64,000 nucleotides of DNA from Loktanella sp. 5RATIMAR09 (GTDB taxonomy: Bacteria; Pseudomonadota; Alphaproteobacteria; Rhodobacterales; Rhodobacteraceae), in the NCBI RefSeq assembly GCF_001419985.1, contig NZ_LJAL01000002.1, positions 124,001 to 188,000 of the forward strand, in the 5' to 3' direction. Position 1 is the stretch's first letter. Every line of letters starts with the position of its first letter. Below, in pieces: positions 18,852 to 25,751 of the stretch. The position numbers were made by a program, and so were the translations under genes. The notes under the pieces are model-generated. The model ran no database searches and had not been told where the DNA came from. It saw only the letters and a program-made list of their open reading frames with translations.

Positions 18852-18985
18852 TTTGTATCCCCCGTCTGGTGGGCCTAGTAGTAAGGCTGTCTGGAGGAAC
18901 TCGCCCCGTTCGTTTGGAGTGGGCACAATGCGATTTTGCGTGCTATCCTGAGTCTGTTTTTAGACGTCTTTACGGATAGTTGCCG
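18852..18985. promoter_or_regulatory. Divergent promoter region of the two module operons
   Basis: These 134 bp separate the minus-strand vWA operon from the plus-strand sensor operon and must hold both promoters. The response regulator at 20772 is the obvious candidate to act here. I see no clear long palindrome. Confidence 0.5.
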
Positions 18986-19462
18986 ATGACAGACATGAAA
19001 CCCCTGCTTTTTGGAACAGTTATGCTGGCGCTCAGTACGTCCCAAGCGGCTGCCGAAGAGGTGCTTTTGACATTGACCGGTGCTGTCGCTGGCGGACAGG
19101 TGGAGCTGACGCAAGCAGATCTTGACGAGCTCGAGTGGCACGAGATCGCGACGTCAACGACTGTGACCGATGGCCGGCCTGTATTCCGGGGGGTGCTGAT
19201 GCGCGATATTCTCGATCATGCGCAGGCGAGTGGCGACATCGTGACGGCCCGCGCACTCAACGACTACGTGATCGACATTCCGATGGATGATTTCCACGCG
19301 TTCGACGTCATCGCGGCACTTTACATGGACGGCATTGCACTCACACCGCGCGACAAAGGGCCGGTCTGGATTGTGTACCCGCGCGACGATCACACCGTGC
19401 TCGCTGATATCCGCTATGACATGCGCTGGGTCTGGCAACTCACCGCGCTGCATGTGCAATGA
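18986..19462 (+). CDS. Secreted molybdopterin-oxidoreductase-fold protein without cysteine
   Basis: A 158-residue protein with signal peptide MTDMKPLLFGTVMLALSTSQAAA. The mature part (VELTQADLDELEWHEIAT, then FRGVLMRDIL, DYVIDIPMDDF, DKGPVWIVYPRD) looks like the single domain of the sulphite-oxidase/YedY molybdopterin fold. There is no cysteine anywhere, so the cysteine that ligates molybdenum in catalytic members is absent. It overlaps the histidine kinase start (ATGA). A role as a periplasmic ligand sensor for that kinase is inference. Confidence 0.75.
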   Translation: MTDMKPLLFGTVMLALSTSQAAAEEVLLTLTGAVAGGQVELTQADLDELEWHEIATSTTVTDGRPVFRGVLMRDILDHAQASGDIVTARALNDYVIDIPMDDFHAFDVIAALYMDGIALTPRDKGPVWIVYPRDDHTVLADIRYDMRWVWQLTALHVQ

Positions 19463-20775
19463 ACCGCATGGGCGTGCACTGGCGCTATGCCGGCTTGGGC
19501 GCGTTGATCGTTGTCTGTCTGGGGCTGCTGGTTGTTGCAGCTGCAAACATCATCCGCGTCGAACAGCAAATGCAGATTTCTGCAACCCAGAATATGACAT
19601 GGATCTTCGGTCAGACCCAGATCGAGGCTCTGTCTCTCTCTGCTGCCCTGTCAAACGATGCCAGCTCGTCAGAGGTGCTGCTGCGTTATGATCTTCTGGT
19701 CTCACGCTTGAATTTGCTGCAGGACGGCCCCCAATGGCGCTTCCTCAGCGAGGCTGGACTTGCTGATGGGGTGATGGGTTGGCGTGACGGATTGCTCAGG
19801 CTCGATCCGGCCGAGGGTGGCGACCCCGCAGCGCTGAAGGCGCATGTCACAGCGCTGTCGACGGCACTGCGCCAGAAAGCCAGCCAGGTCATGTCGCGGG
19901 AGTGGCAGGTGCAGTCCGAGCGTCTGGATCAGTTGCGTAAACTGGACCTTCTGGCGCTCGCTGCCATTATCGGCGCTCTTATTTCAGGCGCCGCACTCGC
20001 TGTTTTGCTTGTCGACCGCGAAAGACGTCTGATGCGGGCTAGGGTAGACCGGCTCCGCGCCGAGCGGTTGCAACGGGACCTGATCCTCGAACGTGCCGCT
20101 TCAGAGGGCTATCGGCGGTTCGGCGACCTGATCGCACACCAAGTACGGACGCCGCTTGCGGTCATCGACAGCGCGATGCACCGGCTGACACGATCTGGCA
20201 AACCGCCCACACCCGAGGTGATCCGCGCAAAGGCAGACGTGTCGCGTCAGGCGGTGGCGCGGCTCATCCGACTGACCGACACCGCACTTCTGATGGCGCG
20301 GGTCGACAGAGGTGCGGTTGCGCCCGAACTGGCCTGTCACGATCTTGATAGAATTGCCGCCACCGCCATCGAGGAATTGCAGGCGGGTCGCCGTGTGACG
20401 CTTCGCACTGGCAACCATCCGGTCATTGCAATCTGCGATCCCGTTCTGACAAGCGAGATTCTGGCAAACCTGCTGGGCAACGCCTTGCTCTATTCCCCGC
20501 CCGACAGAGAGATTGCTGTAAGGCCACTATACAGCGACGATATGGCCATGTGCGACGTCTGTGACCAAGGGTCTGGTATGACACCTGAAGAACTGGCTTG
20601 CGCTTTCGATAATTTCGCGCGCGGGGCACGACATCGCGACCTGCCGGGTACGGGTCTCGGTCTGCCGTTGGCACGCCATCTTGCACGCCTGCAAGGCGGC
20701 GACCTGACCCTCAGGCCGCGTGAGGGTGGCGGGCTGATCGCGCGTTTGAGCTTGCCAGGCAAGGTGACGGCATGA
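19459..20775 (+). CDS. Sensor histidine kinase
   Basis: A 438-residue membrane kinase. Membrane helices lie at about residues 11-31 and 164-185 with a periplasmic region of some 130 residues between them. Next come the H-box LIAHQVRTPLAVI with phospho-accepting H227, the N-box ILANLLGNAL, the G1 motif DQGSGM and the G2 motif GTGLGLPLA. All catalytic parts are intact. It is translationally coupled to the secreted molybdopterin-fold protein before it and to the response regulator after it, so the three form one signalling unit. Confidence 0.9.
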   Translation: MNRMGVHWRYAGLGALIVVCLGLLVVAAANIIRVEQQMQISATQNMTWIFGQTQIEALSLSAALSNDASSSEVLLRYDLLVSRLNLLQDGPQWRFLSEAGLADGVMGWRDGLLRLDPAEGGDPAALKAHVTALSTALRQKASQVMSREWQVQSERLDQLRKLDLLALAAIIGALISGAALAVLLVDRERRLMRARVDRLRAERLQRDLILERAASEGYRRFGDLIAHQVRTPLAVIDSAMHRLTRSGKPPTPEVIRAKADVSRQAVARLIRLTDTALLMARVDRGAVAPELACHDLDRIAATAIEELQAGRRVTLRTGNHPVIAICDPVLTSEILANLLGNALLYSPPDREIAVRPLYSDDMAMCDVCDQGSGMTPEELACAFDNFARGARHRDLPGTGLGLPLARHLARLQGGDLTLRPREGGGLIARLSLPGKVTA

Positions 20776-21737
20776 CCGCCCCGCTGATCCTGTGCATCGA
20801 GGACGAACCTTCGTTGCGCGATGACATCGCGGCTGAACTACGCGAGGCCAGCTACCGGGTGATTGCGGTGGGTGACGCGCAGGACGCTCTGGATCAGCTT
20901 GACCGCCGGCGCCCTGACCTTATCCTGTGCGACATCGTCATGCCCGGAATGGACGGCCACGCCCTGCTGGCACATTTGCGGGCCACGCGGCCCAATTTCG
21001 CTGATATCCCCTTCGTTTTCCTGACCGCGCTGTCCACGCGCGAACAGATGATCGAGGGACACCGCGCCGGTGCGGACGATTACCTGACAAAACCGATTGA
21101 TTACGATCTTCTGCGCGCCATTGTCGCTGCGCGGCTCGACCAGGTGGCGCGATTGCGGTCGTCTAGACGCGATGCGCCAGGCACGGTGGTGCTGGATCGG
21201 CTCGCGGTTGGTGTGGTCCTGCTGGGAGAGGATGGTGTGGTGCGCCATGCCAATCGCGCAGCGCACGTCTTGGCAAAACAGGCCGAGATCGACCTCGGCC
21301 CTCGCATAAGCGTCAAGAACGAGGATGGCCGCAAACTTGTGGCGCTGGCCAAACAGGTGGCCTCAGGCCAGGTGGCCGAGGCGGCGCTCCTGCTCGAAAT
21401 AGGGGGCCGCCGCCTTATGGTGCTGGGGCGGCCTCTTGGAGGGGCGGCAGGAAAGGACGGCATCGCGGCCATGCTCACCATATCTGACCCCGAGCGTCAG
21501 CAGGCGCTTGATGCCGAGACGTTGCGCCAGTTGTTTGATCTCACACCGACCGAAGCCTGCGTCGCGCGTCTGATCGCAGAAGGGCTGCGACGCGATCAGG
21601 TGGCAGACCGGCTTGATGTATCGTCCACCACAGTCGCGTTCCACCTACGCAACATTTTCGACAAGACAGGGATCCGCCGTCAGGCCGACCTACTGGGTCT
21701 GGTCCGGTCAATGCCCATGGTTTGGACCGACCCGTAG
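20772..21737 (+). CDS. Response regulator with REC, PAS-like and LuxR domains
   Basis: A 321-residue protein. The receiver domain (about 1-120) has acidic ED at 10-11, phospho-acceptor D54 (LILCDIVMPGMDG), T/A at 85-86 and K107 (YLTKP). A PAS-like segment follows (LAVGVVLLGEDGVVRHANRA). The C-terminal LuxR-type helix-turn-helix is LTPTEACVARLIAEGLRRDQ to SSTTVAFHLRNIFDKTGI. The start overlaps the kinase stop. It probably regulates the divergent promoters at 18852-18985. The PAS-like middle domain is unusual in NarL-type regulators and may sense a second signal. Confidence 0.9.
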   Translation: MTAPLILCIEDEPSLRDDIAAELREASYRVIAVGDAQDALDQLDRRRPDLILCDIVMPGMDGHALLAHLRATRPNFADIPFVFLTALSTREQMIEGHRAGADDYLTKPIDYDLLRAIVAARLDQVARLRSSRRDAPGTVVLDRLAVGVVLLGEDGVVRHANRAAHVLAKQAEIDLGPRISVKNEDGRKLVALAKQVASGQVAEAALLLEIGGRRLMVLGRPLGGAAGKDGIAAMLTISDPERQQALDAETLRQLFDLTPTEACVARLIAEGLRRDQVADRLDVSSTTVAFHLRNIFDKTGIRRQADLLGLVRSMPMVWTDP

Positions 21738-21789
21738 GACCGCAACGCCGCCCTACAGCAACCGACCAGATTGAAAGGAGACATCGACC

Positions 21790-22260
21790 ATGACCCAAAC
21801 GCTTCGTCTGTTCACAGTCTGCATCGCAGCATCCGCCAGCGCGGCCCATGCCGAGACCCCAAAAGAGCGCACTGTCGCCGCGATCGAGGCTGCCGGGTGC
21901 ACCATCGACGATGCAAACATCAACGAGGTTCTCGACAACCTCGGGCTCAGCGACGAGGCCTTCCGTGTGATCGGCGAAGAGCTTGTCGCCGAAGGCGTCG
22001 CCGATGTCTCCCAGATGGGAGTATTCCGCCTGACCACGCCCGCGTGCACCGTGACCGCTGGTACGCAGGCGGAGCGTACGATCGCGGCGATCGAGGCTGC
22101 CGGATGTGTCGTCGACCGTTCGAACATCAACGAGATACTCGACGGTCTGGGGTTGGCTGACGACGACTTTCGCGTGATTGGCGAGGCCTTGATCGCGGAA
22201 GGTCGGGCGCAAGTATCCGATGCCGGCGCATTTGAGCTGATGTCACCAAACTGCAATTGA
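21790..22260 (+). CDS. Secreted protein made of two near-identical repeats
   Basis: A 156-residue protein with signal peptide MTQTLRLFTVCIAASASAAHA, then two tandem helical repeats of about 62 residues. Each contains ERT(V/I)AAIEAAGC, an (N/S)NINE(V/I)LD(N/G)LGL core and a FRVIGE-LIAEG helix, and ends with a C at the same place. The start follows GAAAGGAG. Two cysteines per repeat suggest one disulphide each. No family recognised. It is the first of three secreted-protein genes after the response regulator. Confidence 0.78.
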   Translation: MTQTLRLFTVCIAASASAAHAETPKERTVAAIEAAGCTIDDANINEVLDNLGLSDEAFRVIGEELVAEGVADVSQMGVFRLTTPACTVTAGTQAERTIAAIEAAGCVVDRSNINEILDGLGLADDDFRVIGEALIAEGRAQVSDAGAFELMSPNCN

Positions 22261-22272
22261 GGAGAACCTATC

Positions 22273-22806
22273 ATGAAACCCTTTCCGTCACGGAGCCTTT
22301 CTTTTCTTGCATTCGCCCTGCCAATGGTCGCCCTTCCGGCCCATGCCTGGGAGGTTGAGGAAATCGGCAAGATCACGGCCACCTTTGCCGACGAAACCTT
22401 CGAGCGTTCAACAGTCATCGTGACCGATGGTGATCTGGTATCGCCGACGGCCAATATGTTTCTGACGCTCAACAATGTTTCCGCCCTGAGCCTGCTGACG
22501 GAAGATGGCAATTTTGTCATTGACGCCACTTTCATGTCTCATACGCCCGGACCTGAGACGGCACCAATTTCGACCAGCGTGACCTTTGTTCCGGATGGAG
22601 CCATGCAGTTCTGGGTCTCCGATGGCGCGCCTGAACCGCTGGAAGTGATCTTCACGACTTTGTCGGTAGAGGGCGACGAAGGGCAGGCCGCTGGCAGTTT
22701 CCGGGGTCTTCTGTGCTTGGCTGACGACTTCGGTGCAGAGGCCGACCCAGACAACTGCCGCCCGATCGAAGGCGCGTTCGACACGCCCTTTTTCGTCGAG
22801 GAATGA
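22273..22806 (+). CDS. Secreted protein of unknown function (paralogue family)
   Basis: A 177-residue protein with signal peptide MKPFPSRSLSFLAFALPMVALPAHA. The mature part begins EEIGKITATFADETFERSTV and ends GSFRGLLCLADDFGAEAD, then a second cysteine and GAFDTPF. This end matches the protein at 15587 on the other operon, linking the two operons. It follows the repeat protein by 12 bp with its own GGAG. Function unknown. Confidence 0.75.
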   Translation: MKPFPSRSLSFLAFALPMVALPAHAWEVEEIGKITATFADETFERSTVIVTDGDLVSPTANMFLTLNNVSALSLLTEDGNFVIDATFMSHTPGPETAPISTSVTFVPDGAMQFWVSDGAPEPLEVIFTTLSVEGDEGQAAGSFRGLLCLADDFGAEADPDNCRPIEGAFDTPFFVEE

Positions 22807-22837
22807 CGAACGCGAAAAGCCCCAACAGGAGGACGAA

Positions 22838-23401
22838 ATGAAGAATACGCTTTTGGTTTTCGGAATGGTGATGGCGGCGCCCGCCCTCGCGCAAGAGCGG
22901 CCGCTTTGTGGCGCGTCGGGCGCAGGTGACTGGGCGCAGATACAAGAGGTCTTCACCGGGGACTGGCTGATCGAGCATCAGGCGGGTTACGTCCAGATGG
23001 GTGGCATGGTCTTGCCGTTCCCAGGTGCTGAAGAGGTCGACACGATCACGATCTTTCAGCTCGGCGACACCTTGCAGGCCACTCACCCAGAGGCGCAGGA
23101 GCCCCTTGTGCTGCGCCTGGCGGACGAGCCGCGATGGGTCGTGGATATCGACAACCCTGACATCCCGGAGCCGCTGCTTTCTCCTGAAGATGTGGCCTTG
23201 GTCGCAGGGTGTTCCCAGCTGGAGTTGCCAAGGTTGATTGGCACGTCAACCGCTGTGATCGACGGCGTAACGATGGATTTCACCTACCGGATGATGGCGG
23301 TGGACTGGGCGACCCTTTACGGGATCATGCAGATCAACTCATTCGTTCAGGGCATACCTGTCGAAGCGCGCCGCACGGTATGGATGCGCCTGTCCGGGTG
23401 A
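22838..23401 (+). CDS. Secreted protein of unknown function, last gene of the sensor operon
   Basis: A 187-residue protein with signal peptide MKNTLLVFGMVMAAPALAQ. The ATG has AGGAGG upstream, which decides against a 35-codon extension overlapping the previous gene. The mature part contains EVFTGDWLIEHQAGYVQMGG and a FTYRMMAVDWATLYGIMQIN segment near the end. Two cysteines are present. No family recognised. About 100 bp of non-coding DNA follow before the right 72-bp repeat. Confidence 0.75.
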   Translation: MKNTLLVFGMVMAAPALAQERPLCGASGAGDWAQIQEVFTGDWLIEHQAGYVQMGGMVLPFPGAEEVDTITIFQLGDTLQATHPEAQEPLVLRLADEPRWVVDIDNPDIPEPLLSPEDVALVAGCSQLELPRLIGTSTAVIDGVTMDFTYRMMAVDWATLYGIMQINSFVQGIPVEARRTVWMRLSG

Positions 23402-23502
23402 ATGCCTGCATTTTGGTCCGACTGTTTCGAAGGCGAAATAGTTTGCTTTCATGGTAAGCACGGTGGCCCCGTCATGCCTGCTCGCGCCACCTGTGCCCTC
23501 CC

Positions 23503-23574
23503 GCCGGTTGTTTGAACGAAGGAGAACCACAAACCCATGCAATCAAACAAGAATTAATGGGTATGCTGCCTAGG
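23503..23574 (-). repeat. Right copy of the 72-bp inverted repeat
   Basis: Inverted partner of 13664-13735: same length, 62 of 72 positions identical. It runs into the last codons of the converging Rrf2 gene, just as the left copy runs into the last codons of GntR. The repeat contains a tiny ATG frame of six codons after GGAG, too short to call a gene. Confidence 0.85.
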
Positions 23575-24018
23575 TTCCTCGTTGTCCGTTCGCATTTCCA
23601 GAAGCGCGCCAAGCGCACCTTGGGATCGGGTTATGTCAGCCAGCGTATAGCGATCCAGGGTTGCAAAGAATGCCTCTTGGGCCAGCGCGAGAGGCGTGCG
23701 CAGACCGCAAACGGGCAGAATAAGGCAGGACTTGTCTGTTCCAAAACACGCAACCACGGGATCGTTACGTTTCATGGCGCGCACAACGTTGCCGACAACA
23801 ATCTCATCTGACGGGCGAGCAAGGACAAGTCCACCGTTGCGACCTCTGACTGAGGTGACGAACCCCTCGCGCACGAGCTGTGTTGCGACCTTGGACAGAT
23901 GGTTCTCTGACAGAGCGAAAACCGCCGCGATTTCGGACGTAGGCACGCGTGCGGGCGCACGCACTGCCAAGGTCATCAGAACGCGTAGCGCGTAGTCAGT
24001 GAATTTGTCCAATTGCAT
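23554..24018 (-). CDS. Rrf2-family iron-sulphur regulator (NsrR-like)
   Basis: A 154-residue protein from the ATG at 24018 (MQLDKFTDYALRVLMTLAVR), with the Rrf2 winged helix (SEIAAVFALSENHLSKVATQLV) and three cysteines C91, C98 and C104 (spacing x6, x5) as cluster ligands. The order and the DNYTLADI-like end favour NsrR, the nitric-oxide-sensing repressor, over IscR, but the spacing is not decisive. It is divergent from two tiny genes. Its last codons fall in the right 72-bp repeat, so its C-terminus may have been altered by that element. Confidence 0.85.
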   Translation of the reverse strand: MQLDKFTDYALRVLMTLAVRAPARVPTSEIAAVFALSENHLSKVATQLVREGFVTSVRGRNGGLVLARPSDEIVVGNVVRAMKRNDPVVACFGTDKSCLILPVCGLRTPLALAQEAFFATLDRYTLADITRSQGALGALLEMRTDNEEPRQHTH

Positions 24019-24039
24019 GCTTCTATAATTAGCATTTGC

Positions 24040-24049
24040 AATGCGCATT
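24040..24049. promoter_or_regulatory. Palindrome AATGCGCATT upstream of the Rrf2 gene
   Basis: Perfect 10-bp palindrome in the 82-bp gap between the Rrf2-type gene and the small membrane-protein gene. Its AATGC half site is similar to the AAGATGC-type half sites of NsrR. Operator function is inferred. Confidence 0.35.
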
Positions 24050-24100
24050 TAGAAGCGCTACTTAATACGTACTGGAAATGCCTATTAAAAGGAACCTCTC

Positions 24101-24256
24101 ATGTCATTGTCCGAAGTGCTTCTGTGGCCGGGAACCAAGGTCTGCGAACGTCTGGGCGTCGACCCGGAAGGTGATGCAGGGTTGATCCGGTGGATGATCA
24201 ACACGCTGGTGTATCTGATCGCGAGCTTGGCCTTTGTCTGGGCGATCATTGCCTGA
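24101..24256 (+). CDS. 51-residue single-pass membrane protein
   Basis: ATG at 24101 with AAAAGGAA upstream. It reads MSLSEVLLWPGTKVCERLGV, DPEGDAGLIRWMINTLVYLI, then ASLAFVWAIIA: a short polar head with one cysteine and one membrane helix. It stands 84 bp from the divergent Rrf2-type regulator and 57 bp before another tiny gene. The good ribosome site and clear helix argue that it is real. Such micro-proteins often attach to membrane complexes; its partner is unknown. Confidence 0.6.
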   Translation: MSLSEVLLWPGTKVCERLGVDPEGDAGLIRWMINTLVYLIASLAFVWAIIA

Positions 24257-24313
24257 TGCTAGCGAAGGTCAGTTCCCAGCAATAAAAATTCCCCTCACAG
24301 AAGGAACAATGCG

Positions 24314-24547
24314 ATGACCATCTGGCTGCATACGCTCATCACAAAGACACCCCAAGAGGGCTATGAACTTGCTGTGAAACTGAGCCGTGTTGCTATCAAG
24401 ATGACGCAGCCTGATGCCGCGATCCGCGAAAGGCTGCGGCCAGAGTATGCCGAGAGCTTTGAAGCCCTGATCGGTTCAAGCCAGATCGTCGCCACGCATT
24501 TTGCAACGGTAGCTGCCGCCAATGGGTACTGGAAAGACGAACCCTGA
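24314..24547 (+). CDS. Small helical protein of unknown function
   Basis: A 77-residue protein (MTIWLHTLITKTPQEGYELA, then KLSRVAIKMTQPDAAIRERL), mostly helical, with no signal peptide or cysteine. It follows the 51-residue membrane-protein gene and has a GAAGGA site upstream. The pair is divergent from the NsrR-like gene, so a link to nitric-oxide or iron-sulphur stress is possible but not shown. Confidence 0.6.
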   Translation: MTIWLHTLITKTPQEGYELAVKLSRVAIKMTQPDAAIRERLRPEYAESFEALIGSSQIVATHFATVAAANGYWKDEP

Positions 24548-25099
24548 CTTACCTTCAGGCCAGTTCAAACCGTCCGGTACGCGTAGCAAGCCATGTTTCC
24601 ATTTGGCTCGAACAGTAACTAGGTTCCCGCACGCGGCACCAGCATGCGCCTGTGCGCTACAAGAAATCGCTTTCTGGCGCATCATGTCGGGCGTTCGACG
24701 GTTGCGTCGATCGAAGCGCGTTGGAACCGGCTCAAGCTATGGAACGCGCTACACGGCAACGGGACGTTTGGTTTATCTCGCGCCACGCCGATCAGCTTTT
24801 GGGTGAGTTGGAGGTGGCGTTGATTGAAATCGCTATACTGGCTGCACACCGCGGAACGTGTATTGAGCGCGCGCCGCTTCGGCATGGTCTCCATTTTTCT
24901 CGCGCTCTTTTTTGGCCAAAACCTCAGCTACGTTGTGTGGGATGTCACGCAACGTGGCTTGGCGGCCTTGCCGCGATTGTGGCGGAATAGGTCGGAAAGG
25001 CGTGTGCCGGGGCCTGATATTTGTTTGAGATTATAAAGTAAGGTTGTCGATGGAGAACATCGGCTAGCTCACCTTTGAACAAGTGGAAGCCACGCGCAA
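24548..25099. other. 552 bp without a confident gene; carries copy A of a dispersed repeat
   Basis: The stretch between the small gene and the Lrp-type gene holds repeat copy A (24660-24818). A 70-codon frame at 24824-25036 has one hydrophobic segment (MVSIFLALFFGQNLSYVVW) but no clear start site, so it may be a remnant rather than a gene. Confidence 0.5.
24660..24818 (+). repeat. Dispersed repeat, copy A
   Basis: About 160 bp that align with 32329-32498. The best part is the last 35 bp (24784-24818 against 32464-32498), identical except for two bases and centred on CCGATCAGCTTTTGGGTGAG. Earlier blocks (GGCAACGGGACGT and TCGGGCGTT...CGGTTGCG) also match with a few small gaps. Probably remnants of one mobile or intergenic element. 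Confidence 0.75.
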
Positions 25100-25591
25100 A
25101 TGAAAAAACCTGGCCTGGATGCCACAGACATTCGCATCCTGGGGGCCGTCCAGCGGCATGGGCAGTTGAGCAAGACGCGTCTGGCTGAGCTGGTGAACTT
25201 GTCTCCGACCCCGTGTTGGGCCCGGCTGGACCGGCTGAAGGCGGCGGGCTACATTCGCGGCTACCGCGCCGAACTGGCGTTGGAGCGTATCGTTGATTTT
25301 ACGCAGGTCGTCGTGACTGTCTCGCTCGGGTCCCACCGCAAGTCGGATTTCGACCGTTTTGAAGACTACATCCGCAATCTGGATGAAGTGGTCGATTGCA
25401 TCGCCACAGGCGGTGGAACGGATTATGTAATGCGCGTGATCACAACCAGTCTGGCGGAATTCCAGATGTTGATGGATACGATGCGATCATCCGACCTTTC
25501 GATTGAACGCTACATGACTTACATCGTAACCCAACAGGTCAAGGCAAGCCAACCGAACCTCGCAAAACTGGCGGCCACTGCGCCGAAATAG
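25100..25591 (+). CDS. Lrp/AsnC-family transcriptional regulator
   Basis: A 163-residue protein with an N-terminal AsnC-type helix-turn-helix (LSKTRLAELVNLSPTPCWARLD) and a C-terminal RAM/ASNC ligand domain (VVDCIATGGGTDYVMRV). Members form octamers and respond to amino acids. The gene lies 160 bp upstream of, and in the same direction as, the DmdA-like gene, so it may regulate that gene. The ribosome site is weak. Confidence 0.88.
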   Translation: MKKPGLDATDIRILGAVQRHGQLSKTRLAELVNLSPTPCWARLDRLKAAGYIRGYRAELALERIVDFTQVVVTVSLGSHRKSDFDRFEDYIRNLDEVVDCIATGGGTDYVMRVITTSLAEFQMLMDTMRSSDLSIERYMTYIVTQQVKASQPNLAKLAATAPK

Positions 25592-25751
25592 CCCGCAAAG
25601 TCTGAACCGACCTATATAGGGTCAAAAATCAGTCTGAACGGGCTGACGGACCTTCATTTTCAGTCCTTCTCCGCAGAGTTTTCAAACTAGATTTCCCTCA
25701 GGTTTCAAGTCTCCACCGGCCTGTCAGGCCACCTGCTACGAGGGCGAAAAT

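Noticed and set aside
24824..25036. 70-codon frame with one hydrophobic stretch
   Set aside because: No ribosome site and overlap with the repeat-rich decayed region; kept only as a remark in the region entry.
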